A stretch of 64,000 nt of DNA from Formicarius rufipectus (GCA_013399695.1 VXAU01000932.1:56615-120614); one strand, 5' to 3'; counted from the stretch's first letter, positions 13,040 to 26,744 are shown. Notes: generated by a model not told the origin, from the sequence alone. Numbers and translations: made by a program.

Positions 13040-13587
13040 ACAATTCTCCCTTGAAACCCCCCTCAGTCAGCCCGTTGGGTGCAGCAATATTTATGTAGAT
13101 GTTGCTCCTCAGCTGGTGCTGAGCTGGCCGCCGGGGGTGGGTGGAAGAAGGTTTTGGTGTGAGTTCCTCTGAGGCTGAGGAGTCTCTCTGTGGAGTCAGT
13201 GGGAAGAAACCGTGCAGGGAGGGAAAGAGCTGGGATCCTTTTCCGTGGTCTGTAGCTGGAGGATGAATGTTGCTCTGAGCTGGATGCAGCAGCCAATGCT
13301 GGGAGCCCCTTGCGCCCGGGCCAGCAGCTGCTGGCCCCCTCAGGAAAAACATGATGCAAACGGCCCCAGCGAGCAAAGTCTCTCTCTCTCTCGAGCACCA
13401 GAAACTCCAAAAAAATCCAGGGATTGGAGAATGGGAGGAAAGAAGGAAGGAGACCAAACTCATAGGCAGAAGTTTCCAGAGAAGCCTCTCCTCTCTCTCT
13501 CTCTCCAGCAGTCCTCCCCCTTCCCTCCACACAAGCCGAAAAAAAACCCAAAGTCTTCCCTTTCCCAACCCCACCCCAGTGATTTAC

Positions 13588-13602
13588 GGTTGCTAAGCAA
13601 CC
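13588..13602. promoter_or_regulatory. RFX-type X-box palindrome
   Basis: GGTTGCTAAGCAACC is a perfect 7+7 inverted repeat with a single central base. It matches the RFX-family bipartite site (GTTRCY, spacer of 1-3, RGYAAC). RFX factors drive ciliary and some neuronal and immune genes. Its placement about 140 bases upstream of a strong splice donor in a GC-rich block supports a promoter role. Occupancy cannot be judged from sequence. Confidence 0.6.
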
Positions 13603-13614
13603 TCCTTTTCAGCC

Positions 13615-13680
13615 ATGATTTACCCTTTGATACCTGCAGTGGGGAGAATGAGGGCCATTTGCCGCTCATTTCGTTGGTAG
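13615..13680 (+). CDS. Possible upstream ORF (21 codons)
   Basis: An ATG at 13615 (context agccATGatt, with C rather than purine at -3) opens 21 codons (MIYPLIPAVGRM...RSFRW) and ends at TAG 13678-13680, before the splice donor at 13745. If the block is a leader exon, this would be a complete uORF. It could equally be chance. There is no homology I recognise. Confidence 0.2.
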   Translation: MIYPLIPAVGRMRAICRSFRW

Positions 13681-13738
13681 GTGAAAGGAAAATTCCACCT
13701 GCTCCTAAGAAAACTGTAACAGAAGCTCGGACTCTTTG

Positions 13739-13749
13739 GCCTTGGTAAG
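13739..13749 (+). other. Strong 5' splice-donor match
   Basis: The sequence ggccttG|GTAAGTAAG matches the U1 snRNA complement at the G of -1 and throughout the intronic +1 to +6 positions (GTAAGT). It marks the 3' end of the candidate first exon. A single donor-like match is not proof of use; its value comes from being at the edge of the GC-rich block with the X-box. Confidence 0.5.
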
Positions 13750-13815
13750 TAAGCCTGTATTGCCCCATTGCCCCTTGACTTTTGTCCTTGATAGGTGACA
13801 ACTCAGAACTAACCC

Positions 13816-13832
13816 TTTTTTTTTTTTTTTTT
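13816..13832. repeat. Poly(T) run
   Basis: Seventeen consecutive T, followed by an AT-rich patch. No associated retroposon body was seen. Confidence 0.9.
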
Positions 13833-15625
13833 AAATATATTTTAAGTGGAACAACATGTAGTGTTACTTCATTCAGCTAAAATGTGTCATACCTAAAAGG
13901 GAGACAAAGTCATACACAGATAATTTCTCCCGCCTAGATAGGTTTCCAGCCTTTTCAAAACAGAAACTCAAAAAAATCAGAGAATATTCAAGTTGCTAAA
14001 TATTTAGAGAGTTTTGAATCATCCTGTTTAACCCTCCTTAAGCTAATCCTGCAGGAAATTCTCATGTAAGCTTCTGCCATTTTCTGCAAATTAAAGTATG
14101 CAAAATGAATGGGAGAACATTCGTCATTTTGGCATTTCCATTGTTTGTTCATAAGCCCAGCAAACGAGTACAGAATCCATTTCCCCATCGAATCTTGGTG
14201 CCTGAATAGTGTGAATAACATAAAATGTTAGAATATATCTGTTATATAAACCTCTCAGTAATGTTTCACTAAGTGTCTACCAGCAGCTAAAGCCAAAATG
14301 CTTTATAGCCTGCCATATTCCCATTTCCTTTGCTGAATCTCATCAGGACTTTCACATTAGTAAATGAAGCCTATAAAATTTGAGATATGAAAAAAGGACA
14401 CCTGGAACAAGATACTTACTGAGTATAAACAACATAAGAGCTATATTATTTAAAATGACTGTATAATGTGGCTTCTCAAGTCTAATGCAGCAGCTTTGAA
14501 TTTCTGTGCAAAGTAGTGCATCACTGGACTGCTTTTAAAATGGCACATTGGAAGCATGAAGTGTCTTACTCAGAAACTAGTAAAGAAGATTTTCATTTTG
14601 TTCAACAGCAATTGTTGTAGCTAATTAAGAGCACTACTGACAATTTCTAAAGACTATCTTGATATATCCTGTTCATTCAGATAAATTGCTGCTGAATTAA
14701 GAGGTTGTTGCATTTGTGAACTATGAAAATGAGGTAGCAGGGAAAGCCAAAAAAAGATTAATAAAGCATATTTCATTGTCAAATAAAGAAGTTCTGATTT
14801 CGTTTAAGCCCTATAGTTTGATGTTCTTTTTCTCAGAAGATGGTCCATCAGTGAGATCAGTTGTCAATGGGCTATTCTGTGGTAGACTAAAAAGCATGGA
14901 AGACACTGTAGTCTCAACTTAAAACTGAAAGTCTAGACAGTGTAAGAGCAATTAAATATTGGAGTCTCTGCTCCCCTCCAAAAACCAACAAATGCAAGTT
15001 CTTCAGTGCAAATGTCACAAATTCTTAGCTATAAGTGTCCTTTTATGTCTTAGCTTAATGAATTCAGAAATACAGGATGACAATACTGTTAGTGTGAGGA
15101 GCAAATCAAGTTTTGCCACTAACTTAACTTAAGAGAAACCAGGAATCTTTACCCTGAGTTTACTTAAGATGCACTCATTTGATGCCTCTACTGTATCCTA
15201 AAATTCAAGGACCTGCAATTTATCATGAGAGCTGCAGTTCAACCAAAGAATATATGCAAGGGGAGAATAAGCATAACCAGCTCCATGGATGCTGTCAGCT
15301 GGTACTGGGCTGTCTGAAGAAGGATTGTGATGTTTTATCAAAGAGAAAATTGAAATACTTTTCAAAGATCAATTTTGTGAAAACTGCTTTTTTCTATTAA
15401 ATTGTTTCACCAATAAATACAGACTGCTCTAGCTATGACTATCTGATTCTGTGTTCAGTATGTTATCACACTTAGAATCAAGGAGATTGTCAGTTCATTT
15501 TTGTAATTTTATACAAATTGAAATATTTCTATGCTGAGAAGCAGTCAAATTATTACTCAGAATCATGGATGATTAAACTCCTTTAAGACAATTTGGAGTG
15601 AAGGGAAACCTGCATATTTGTGGGG

Positions 15626-15642
15626 AAAAAAAAAAAAAAAAA
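15626..15642. repeat. Poly(A) run
   Basis: Seventeen consecutive A preceded by tgtgggg. I could not find a retrocopy upstream, so it is listed only as a homopolymer. Confidence 0.9.
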
Positions 15643-18600
15643 GTGTGTGGCCAAAAAGATGTGTTTTCTTTAGTATTTCTTTGAAGTAACTGAATATATT
15701 TCTTTTGCTTTCATTAATTATTATGTAAACAAAAAAAAAAATTGAAATTGATGCTTCAATAGAAGTGTTCGTAAAATCTTCTATAAACTAGAAAAAATGT
15801 TAGTTTGAAAATAGGCTGTTTAACAGGAAGAGTGGGGGAATGTTAATAATACCAGCTTTGCCAGCAGTAACAGGAAAGAAGCCACACCCAAGGATGTTAA
15901 ATGCAATTGATTGTGTTCTACTTCAAGGGGAAGATCCACCTCCTCCCTTCATGTTCTAATCTTTATGACATAAAGTAGGATCATATAAATGTATATTTAA
16001 TGGCTTCTCTGGAGTGGCATAGCATTGTCCTAACTGACTGTCACTTGATTATTATGAAGTTTAAAACGTACTTTTTATAGGAGTATCATAAGATCTCAAT
16101 TACATTAGCCTTAAGTTTCTATAAGGTTTTCTTTCATTTGCATCTCACTTTGCTAATATACAAAAAAACCCTGGTGACAATATTTGTGGCACACAACATG
16201 TAGTCTGCTGCTAGTACAGACCTATTTATTTTCATGGTAAGGCAAATTTAAGCACAATGAACACCTTACTCAGTATGTTCAGTTTAATCAAGTCATAAGA
16301 ATAAGTTCTTTGTAACTCCATAGTGAATTTCAGCAGCACAGAACTGATTAAAAAATCATAGTATTATTCAGTAGAGAAGAAAAAATGTTCAAAAAATCTT
16401 AGAATGTCTTTCATTCTCTATTTGTTCAAAAAAGCCTTTTCATCTTGGTGATTTTTTATATTCTGCCAACTTTTTATTTGATCAAAACGATACATTGTAA
16501 GAAACCAAGATAAATTTCACAGAACTATGAATAACAAAAGAAATGTCCTACCAATACAGAGTTAGCAAGATTTCAACAAAGTAGAAGTTTTTCATCTTTT
16601 CTAAAACGAAAATTTGCCAACTTCTTGCTGACCCATGTTTGAATACTAGAAGCAAGTTTGCTGTTTAGCTGCTGGATATTTGTTTATCCTTCAAAAATCT
16701 TTGAAGATGCCTTTTGGGAAATGATTTTAATGAAAGGTTCATTGCCCTGAGTTTAAGAGCAAATGAAATATTCTGTTAGAAAGCTGTATGGAAGAAAAGA
16801 AAATGCAATACCAGACTGTGAGAGAGACAAGAGAGAAAGAACTTGGTAGAAACAAGAGTTGCATGCTCTGGAATTTACATACAAAGCAGGGTAAGGGAAA
16901 AAAATGATAAAATTCTTATTACTCTCTTTAATGACTCAGTTATTTATGTCGTTGTCGCTCGGCCAAGTTTGCATGAAGAGGGACTGTGCCATGGTTATTT
17001 CCTCTGATCTGAAAGTGTGTGTGAGATAATGTGGCATGGGTGGGTGTGTTCCCAGCTCTCTTGTTTCTCCTCCATTGAGCAGTAATGCCACCCCTCAGCC
17101 CAGCACAAGCAAGTGATGGAAAAACAGTAGCCTGTGCCAGTGAGGCTGTTTGGCCCTCGGTGTGTTGATTAAGAAACTACAGATACATCTTCTTTCTGTC
17201 TCTTGTCCTCCTTGAACTTTCATCCTCAAGTGGCATAGAAAGTAGGGTCTTGTCAAACCCACCTCTTCCCTGGAGATAGATGATCCTTGGTGGGGACTGC
17301 CACTGTCTGTAGAGTTTCCTTTCTTCCCTCCCAACTTTGTTGAGCCCAATATAGCCAATGCAAGGTGCTCCAAAACTGCTTTATATGAACTGAAAAAATG
17401 TCATTTATAGTTGCTATTATTATACACTCAAAGTAAAGTATCTATCACTTAAATGCTTAGTTGAGAGTTGTGCAGAGGTGTGTTTTCAACCTGAAGAAGA
17501 CATGGCTAGTTAGTTATAGCTATAACATACATTTTATGTTTCCTGAATGAAATATAATTAAAATAGGACTTTTATCAGCTGTTTGGTTTCACTTCTGAGA
17601 AAATTACTCTTCTGGCTTACAACACTGCTCATTGTTTTTACATTTCAGTAATTAAGCATTTAATTGCTATCAACTTTATTCTTTTCTGTACTGAAACTCT
17701 GTAAAGTTACCGTTACTGGATATAGTTCTTTTCCATGGAAGCTAGTGAAAATTGCATGAAGTCTTCTTTTTTACCTCACTTGGCCACCTTTCCACACATC
17801 TGTATAAATAGATAATGATAACAAAATGTTTTCTTCCTAAATACTTTTTACGCATATGCCAGAGTAGCACCTGTGTCTCCATATGCTTCCCTCTTAATTT
17901 TTTCTAAAATGGAAATAAGTTTTGGTTTTTTAGTAAGATTTCTGCATGCTGTGTTGTGGTGACTAATGGGAAGTTGTTAGATTTCCTAGATTTGGACTGA
18001 TAGCATCAAACCAGGAACACAGGTACACAAAAGGTACTTTCTACCTTCTCTTTTCATATGAATACATCCCAGGTTTTATGAATATTCACAAGTAATGTTG
18101 TTGCTCAAAATATGGTTCAGAGTCAGTTTATATAAGTGTGTAGAAGCTTCTAACTTGAAAAATCCTGTTCTCGTTGTAATGGTTATAAATACAGACTCAG
18201 TTTAGTTGATTGTTTTTTGATAGATTGTGACCACTTATTTTCATACTTTATTGCTATTCTATGGTTTCAGGATGTCTCAGCAGGCTTGCAGGGTTTCTGT
18301 TTGTGAGGTGACAATCCTATCATCACCAAACATTTGATGTCACAGGCATTTTATGATGGAAAAGATAACCAGTTCTAGGAAATTGAAATGTATTTCATTC
18401 AATCTTGTCAACTGTCTCATTATTCCTCATTCATCAGAGCAGTTATTTAATTCTGAGACATAGCTCAGCAGTTTTTCATCACTTTCACAACTCTTACAGA
18501 AACAGTTTCCTCTGATCAAACATGTACAGTTTGGTTTAAATGTCAATTTGTTTCTGAAGTGTCTTGTTCTTCTCCTGTTACTATGCAGCAACTAAGACGC

Positions 18601-19680
18601 ATTTTTAACAAATAAATGAGGGAGCAGGGAGAGGAACATGAGGCAGCAAATGCTGGACATTATCTGTACCAGTGTGTGACTTTTCACTCCTAATTTATAT
18701 TGGTCTTCATGCACTAGTAATGCCTTTTGACTCTCTAAGATACTGATGAGAAGGTCTCTTCTCAACGGTTGCAAAGTCTTGTAACTTTTAGGCCATAGAT
18801 CCTCTCTTTGTCTAGTGTAAGAATGAGGAAAAGGGTTTTTTCTTCTGTTTCATTATAATTCTATAATGTTTCCTGATTTTCTGGCCAGCCTTTCAAAGCA
18901 AAAAACTACTCCATCTTATGCTCATGGATTGGACCAGCACCAAGATGTTTTAGGACTGAAGACATGTAAAGAATAGCTCAAGATGTCTTTTTACATACTC
19001 TTATTACCTGAATTGTACTTCAAACCTTGTATCAAACATATGCCATGTATTTTGTACTGGTGTTTATTGTGTAGTAATATACCAAAGAGTGGGACAATTT
19101 AAGCTGCTATCCTCATAGTGTGACTTGGTTTTTGCTGAGGTTGCAGCAAATAAGAATGTTGCCAGGGACATGAATGGCAGTGTGCTAGTAATGTATAATT
19201 ACTATAAAAAGGGAGACCGTACAGAAAACTTGAATTGTATCCCTGCTATGAATATAAGATGCTTACTCATTTTGTTTATTGAAATATTCAAAACCATGCA
19301 AGATGTGAAAGAAAACCTTCGTAACTAGACAAGAAAGAGAAGTTGTTAAGGAATTGGTCCTCAGCTGTTGCTAGTCATCCTTGCTCATGGAAAAAAAAAC
19401 CACCAAATTCTACTGACCTAACTAGATGTAAACCTTTCCTTATACATCATGTCCACAGTCACTGTAGCATAAAGAGAACCCCTACTTCTCTGCATTTTTT
19501 CAGTGGCCTGTGTAATTATGTAGAGCCTTTTTGACTTTGAAGTTAATATCTATTCTGATAGTTACAGATCTCAATGCATTTTATGTCATAAAAACTCCAC
19601 ACATTTGTTTTGGCTTAAAAAATTATTTATACGAAAGGCATTTCTTTTATTTTTTACATTGATGTGGTCAGACCAAAAGG

Positions 19681-19767
19681 AAAAACAAAATAAACAAAAC
19701 AAAACAAAAAACCCACACAAACAAACAAACAAAAACAAAACACAACAAAAAAAATGAAAAAAAAAAA
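19681..19767. repeat. AAAC-rich simple repeat
   Basis: Irregular A-rich tract with AAAC and AAAAC units (for example acaaacaaacaaac near 19717-19731), ending in a run of A around 19757-19767. Confidence 0.9.
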
Positions 19768-22700
19768 TTGAGAATATCACTGCAACTGTGGGAATGGTTA
19801 AATGGCTTAATAAAGCCTTCTCAGTACCATCACATGGCATGGAATTGTCCCAACACACGCAGTGTTGCAGTATAGGTTGATACTCAGTAGGGGAGTGATG
19901 ATGCCCTTATCTCCCTGAAAACAGCCCCCAGCCAGTAGGAGCTCTAACACCAAACTCTGTGAGTTGTTGCTTACAATTATTTTTCATCCTGAAGTGCTAG
20001 ATAGAATCAGCTTTGAACCCTGTTTCTGCTGACCTCAGAGGAGTAAATTACCTTACTCTTAGAGGCAGCATGACTCACAGTCTCACTGATCCCACAGTGT
20101 TAGCGGTTTTCACTTGCCTAGGAAAGAATCGTTGAAATCTGAATTCAAATGTGACATCTCTCATCTGACAACGAAGCACTCTTCTTTGACCATGATGCTA
20201 TAGTTTATGTAGAATTTTAGTATATACTCTTTGAAATTTATTGTTTCTTTAAGTGGCTGCTGAAGGCATTAACCCAGAGTTACTTTTCCAGAGATTATTT
20301 CCTGGGAGAAAATTGTTAGTTCATAGCATTTTGTCTGAAATGGAAATATCTGTATGACTTTTGCTTACATATATGTATTTACTGGATTTTTTTTTTCAGA
20401 TAGTTGCAGGTGGGTTTTTATTGTCTCGAGTTTTGCTAACAGGAACTGAATACAAAACCCATGGATACAAGCATATATCAGTCATTCCCCAAATGTGTAA
20501 TGTAAAAATGTTAACAGGTTTTTTTGAACCTTAAAAAAAATTTTAAAATATTATGCAGATCAAAATTAAATATATAATCATAGATAAGATTTGAGAGTCA
20601 TATATTATTAAGCATTACTTTTGAATGCATTACTGTAACATAGATGTTATTTCAGTATCAATTATCTTCTAAACTGTATAGCTAAAATACATCAAGATGT
20701 GCCAGACCCTGAATATGTACATTATATGTCTTATAAATTATATAATCAGTTCTAAAAAGCTGCAAGCTTGAATAACTCATATCCAGGTTTTGTTTTTTTC
20801 CTCACAGAAGTGTGCATTAGATCAAAAGTATTATTCACTCAAAATTTGAGTTAAACAGAAAACCATGTTACCTATCATATAATCATGGGGGTTTTTTATG
20901 TAAAGTATGTGGCTATGTACAACATATTGTAAATCTCCTTACACCATCCGTGAGGCACATTTATCTGTTATGAGTTGCCCAATTTACATTATATTTCTGT
21001 TGAAATCTTTTCTCAGTACTTTTCTGTGTGACTTTGTTTTCATTTCTCATAGATCATGCGTGGATTTATTTCCTATTATTCAAATACCTCTGATATACAA
21101 ATAGTTTATGACAATTAGGTCCAACATTCCTGATCATGTGGCAGAACAAAATGAGTGTCAGATCCCAATGTGTTCAAAGTCAGCATATCTTTGTTAAAAA
21201 AACCTCCAAGTGTTTTCCTGAAGGGATGCATATTTTTACTTCTAGCCTACATAATTTATCAGAAGTGTTTATTTCACCACAGTTGTTATTCCCTACTTAT
21301 ACAATTTGATATCATAAATGCAGTAGTTCAAAGTTACCATTTTAAAGTGCTAAAAGTATTTTCCATTTGATGCTAGTTTTTATCATTCGAACTTTCCTTT
21401 GCTTAGCAGGTATTTGTTTTGTTCCCCAAACTATGGCTTAATTTTTTTATGATGGCATTTTGGCTACCTGCAGAACAATATCAGTGGTGTTTGCTGTGTG
21501 GTACATCTAATGTTCGTGGAAAGTGCAATAGACACTTCTTTCCTAAGGACAGGCACTTTAGGCACAAAGACAAAAAGTGACAGTTTCTGATCTGGATGGT
21601 CACAATGGAAGAATTATGAATAGCAAAACATTACACCACTAGACTGAAGTATTGATGCCTTTGACAAGTTTTTTATAAGGGGATAAGTAATTCAGGTCAA
21701 CTTCGCTATGACTATCAGTACACTGAAAAGTGAAGTGAAGGGCAAGAAGAAAGTCTATCTAGTAATCCACATTCGGTGATATTAATGAGCGTTTTTGAGT
21801 TGAAAATCTTCATCTCTCCAACTTCTACTCCAATGAAAGATCTTTCCGTATAGGTTTTTTTTGCTTGCTCATTTGTAACAGAAGAACCCCTGGACAGATT
21901 TTGATTCACAACCTAGAGATATTATAAATGGTGTCAGTGTCTTGATTAAAATGTTTCCTTGTTTCCTTACAACCATCTTAATGCATGGAATAGCACTGTG
22001 ATTTGACAGAACAGTAAGTCCAGTTTGTAAGTGCCTACTGCTTTATAAGAAATGCCATGGCTCTGTGATTCAGAGTGCTGAGCTGATACACACATTAAAA
22101 TAGTTCACATTTGTTCAGAATACTTTGATGGGTAGTCTTGTGAAGGCAGACTTTATGCCAAATGAGGTATCCTTTGGACCTTATAGCAAATCAGGTATTG
22201 TCTGTTCTGCAAATGCTGGCATGATGCCAAGATCAAGGCATATGGCTCACATGAACACTCTGCTATGTATTCTCACTCAGTGTAAACAAACTCATATTCT
22301 GAGGCCTGATCTAGATTCAGGGTGTGTGATCAAATTATGTGTCTGTGCCTCAATGGTGTTAGGCACCATGACCCAAATCTCCATTTGGCATTTTTCTCCT
22401 CACTGTGCCTTTTGTGGGGCTCAGATCAGCATTCAGTGACCAGATCTCTACCAGAGATGCAAGAGCTGACACACAGGTTTTGGCATAAAATGAAACCGGA
22501 TCCTGGCTCTGAATTAGTCTAACCTTTAAATTGTCCTAAATCAGTCAGTCTGCCTTCAAGATGTAGATTACTGCTTCCTCAATATTGTTTTCCTAGGGCT
22601 CTGGAAGGTTTAAGTCCTTATATAGAAGTCAGCACTGATACTGATATGATTATAGCAGTTCATGTAAGCTGAAGGTATGACTCCTGGGAAAGCAGATAAG

Positions 22701-25700
22701 TGCCCAGAATTCACAGCAGCTACGAGAGTGGTGTTGGGATAAGAATACTTTAAATGTTGAAAAAAAGCTCTCAGTCTTTCTCAAGTCTGTGTGTCTCAGG
22801 AAAGATTTTATAAAACAATGTGTGTAGTCCAGATACCAGTATCTATGGGGTCGTTTTTACAGACCATGTCAATGAAAATCTGAACATTTTAAAAAATCCA
22901 TGGGATTCTTTCTTTTTAATAAAGGATTTCTGTAATAACTTTTTTTCCTCAGTTCTCATGGCTTATGAGATGAAGGAGGGTCACTGAACTTTGCATTATG
23001 GAAGAGAGTGGTAGATATGTCTCATATGAATTCTTTGGAACAGCTAGTTTATCTCTGAAATTAGGTTTTTTCCTCACTGAGAAACATGATGATTTGGAAA
23101 AATGTTATGCATAATCACCACTGTATTTTTATGTACATAATTGAGATAAAGGGAGTTAATAAACATTACTAATGTCAGATTCTGAAATCAAGCAAATAAT
23201 AATCATTTAATTTCTTATCATTATTCCTCAAGAAATGTTTAATATTAATTGTTTAGCTGTTTCATTTTCACTACTAACACTCCTTTCACTAATGTGAAAT
23301 CTCAGTTTCATCACTTTGCTTGAAAATCTGTCTCAATTCAAAAAGTCACTAGTAGACAGAAAATAGTTGAGATACCTTAGGATGGAAGGGTAGGAGAGGG
23401 AGGATGTTTTCTGAGGTTCTTTTTCTGGAAAGATAACTTTTCAAAAAGTGAGTAATCAATATCATACTGTGTCCCTTCCACTAAAGAACCTGTGTGCCAG
23501 GACTTAGGCTTGTTTTAAATAATTGCTGTATTTTCCAGACTGGAGAGTTTCTCTTTTGTTTTGAGCTTGAATATTTTAGGAGAAAGAGGAAACACATTAG
23601 GAAACTCTCTCTCTTTTTCTAATTACTAATCGTTTAAAAATCAGTACATTGCACCTACAGTTTACCTTATAGCTACTAACAATAAGCACCTGTGCTTTTT
23701 GATCAAACTGTAACAGGGCTATAGAGTCTATCATTTATTTGACCTAGAGAAAGAAAGGTGTATAATAACACAGACCCTTGTAATCCTATGGTAAATAAAG
23801 AGGGAAGAAGATGAGGTTCTATTTTATAACTAGTCAAAAAAACTCTAGCATTTTGTTCTCTGCTCTGGAATGTTGATAAAAACACAGTAGTGACAATAAT
23901 ATAGCCTTTTCCAGGATGGAGGGAACAGAAACGTATGTTCTGCCTTCTGGCAAGAACAATGGGTTAGGCATTTTATCTGTCAAACCTATCTGTATGTGTA
24001 ATGCTTCCAGAAATCTGTGTACTGAAATATGTGAAATTTTATTTAACAATTCTGGAAAACAAAGTTATGAAGAAAACAGAAAACATATCCTGAATTATAT
24101 CCATAGTTTTTAGGAAAAAGAAGAACATCAGAGACATTAATTTAATATCATTTATTTAACTCTTAAGTGGGGTTTTATGTGTGTATATAATGTAGATGGT
24201 GCCCAAAGAAGAAACTGGCTTCTTTAAGACATCTTAAAACAATTTTTAAGATAGCTTTAAGACGATTTTCACAGAAGGTTTTTTATATAAAAAATTATTA
24301 CTGGATTTAGTCCAATAAATTAAAAGCTTAAATACAAATCTTCCAAATTGTTTGGGAGACCTTGATTTTTTGCCTTTATGTTGTGGGAGACCACAGATAG
24401 TACCATATTTAGAAATATTTTGAGAAGTACAATCATTAAAATCCAATGACTTAGTACACTATCAACAGTTAGAAATTAAAATACTTTTCTAAAAGATTTT
24501 ATTTTAGAGAAAAAACATGGGTAAAGAATGTTCTGTGTCATTCAATTATTTGACTCAAATTTTCATTTATTCATTTTACAAATAAAAATAAGTTTCATAA
24601 ATTACAAAAGCATTTACTCAAAATTGCCTTTTAACCTGCATAACCTAATCTCAATTCTGCATCTCTATTTGACTAGACTAATGCATATATTGCATCATTT
24701 TCTTAGTTGCTGAAGTAAGACGGTACACTTAGGAATGTCTTTTTATTTGATATTTTCGCTTTGATAACATTTTTTTTATTTCATTCACATTTTTTATCTT
24801 GCATTTCTTCTAGCAACAGCAATCAAAATGAATTTTGGACCTCTGTACAGATGAATGTATTTAATCTTTTGTTAGTATATTTTCCGGTGGTTATTTTCAG
24901 GATTGCATTTATCATGCCAAAGAGATTAAGCACTATTATCGGACAAGAGCAACTAACTGTGTGTGAACAAATTACCTTATCTGTAATCATTCTTAAAGGA
25001 TTAGATCACACATGTAGATTTCAAGGAACATCTGGATCATTAATCAGCTTTGTCTTAAATATTTTCATTATTTTACTTTTCACTTGAAATTTTCTAGCAA
25101 AAAGGAGAAAAAGTAATACTGACTTACGAAATATCTCCTTACTATTGAGACATTACTAATCTACTCTGTGTTTTCCTGGTAGTATAAATATAATACATGA
25201 TGGAATTATAATTCTGTTCACTGTATTAGCAAAGGTCATCACTGTGTGCAAGAAAATTCAGTCAAAGACAAAGGCATAAAAGAAAAAAAGGCAAACCTTA
25301 AAACTGTCACAGCACATTCAATTCTTTTTAAGAGGAAACAGAAAATGCTGCACTGCAAGACTCAGATGAAAGGTTGAGTGAATGTGGGAATACTTATTCT
25401 CATTTGTGTGCAGATTTTGTCTTAACATTTAGCCTTTTCTTCATATTGAGTATACTTTTTTTTGTTGTTCTCATTAAATATCCATGCAATATTTCACTTT
25501 ATTTGCATTTCTGTCATTCTAAATAGAAGCTTGCAGTGAGATGATATAATATATTCCTAAATGTCATAAAATCATAACCTGTCTTCAACATCTCAGTGGT
25601 TTCAGACACAAATATATAGTGTACATATGATGAGAACAATAGCGTTTATGACACACTTTTATTGTATTGCTGAATTGACTGAAAAAAGGTGCTTGAACCA

Positions 25701-26726
25701 GAGGCAGATTGATTTTACCCAAAGGAGAGAGATATTTTCCACTCACCACGAGACCAGCAGACACGAGTTACTTCTAGAAAAAGGAACAAATTAGCTGAAG
25801 ACTTTCAAGAAGTGTCCTCTGCATAGTAGGTAGCTATGGACTACAATTAGAGGATTCTGGGAGCTGTATTTATTGTCATTATTACCATTGAATGGCAAAA
25901 GAGTACGTCACTGCAAGAAAATGTTTCTTGGCCTAAGGAGACTTCAGATGTTTTGTAAATAGAAAAAGGCCAGTATTAGGTCAGACCTGAAATATTCTTA
26001 CTTGGGGAGGAAAAATTCCATGATTTTTCGTGGGAATAAGAAGGAGTGACCCCTGCCAGAAATTGTAGAAATGCAAAGACAGAAGCATTTGAAAAGGTAG
26101 GATCAGGATAACTTCTGAGTCTATAATTCATCATATTACTTCTGCTATCAATAGAGGAGATAATTCATTCTGATATTTAAGAGAGTTATAGTTTTCTTAC
26201 AGATTTTAATTTCCTCCTCACTTCCTTAGCTGGTCTCAGAGCTCCACTACTAGAAGTTTTCATTAACAACTTTATTAAAGTTACCTATTTCCAGGTAACT
26301 CATCATGAGTAAGGGAGGATTCTAAAGTCTAAATAACATCAATTTTCTAAACCATCAAAACAATGTATGAAATAGTTTCTAAAAACTAACTTGGTTAAAC
26401 TAACTGGCTTGTAGACCAAATGCCATTTAGTGGTCAGAGGGACGGCAGTTACAAGTCTACTTAAGTGCATTTTTATCACAGTTAAAGAAAAAGCTAAGTT
26501 ACGTAGATACTCTTCCAGACACATCTCAATGCCACTAAGCACTAGGTCTTTAAAGGAAAACAGGATTAGCTAAACTTGAGAGAGGTCAGATTTTTTTTGT
26601 GCAAGCGTACACAACTGTGTTGAGTTCTGCTTGGCTCCCTGCCAAACACAGCTGTGAGTCGGTCAGCTCTCTACCTGCTGCCCGACAAAAGGAAAAAAAC
26701 TAGCAAAAGGAAAAATTAGTAAAGGA

Positions 26727-26744
26727 ATATATATATATATATAT
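26727..26744. repeat. (AT)n microsatellite
   Basis: Nine AT units in a row, inside the putative LTR-like block. Confidence 0.9.

Larger units (their letters stand above)
13040..13744 (+). promoter_or_regulatory. Candidate internal promoter and untranslated first exon
   Basis: This block stands out from its AT-rich flanks by higher GC, scattered CpGs and alternating GA- and CT-rich tracts (CT runs at 13379-13392 and 13485-13506). It contains a perfect RFX-type X-box at 13588-13602 and ends in a strong splice donor, CTTG|GTAAGTAAG, with the GT at 13745-13746. That layout resembles an alternative promoter with a transcription start somewhere between the X-box and the donor. A short ORF at 13615-13680 would be an upstream ORF in the leader. 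The long overlapping ORFs on both strands here reflect the low density of AT-rich stop codons. The frame open through the donor is in phase 2 and does not fit the phase-1 acceptor at 49948, so any transcript joining the two would have a noncoding first exon. The start site is not defined by sequence. Confidence 0.45.
13745..26589. other. Long noncoding stretch (likely intron)
   Basis: No exon is supportable. Contents are a T run (13816-13832), an A run (15626-15642), an AAAC tract (19681-19767) and a GC-richer patch at about 16930-17370 containing an AP-1-like TGACTCAG at 16933-16940. ORFs such as 22125-22439 and 24761-25087 show no protein-like composition. No CR1 fragment was recognised across about 12.8 kb. 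Confidence 0.5.

Noticed and set aside
12957..13574. Long minus-strand ORF (205 codons) and overlapping ones of 162 and 113 codons in the 13 kb block
   Set aside because: Several frames on both strands are open at once, which reflects few AT-rich stop codons in GC-rich, CT/GA-repeat DNA. The translation ends in a Tyr/Ile repeat from the TA microsatellite and includes Arg-Glu repeats from the CT runs.
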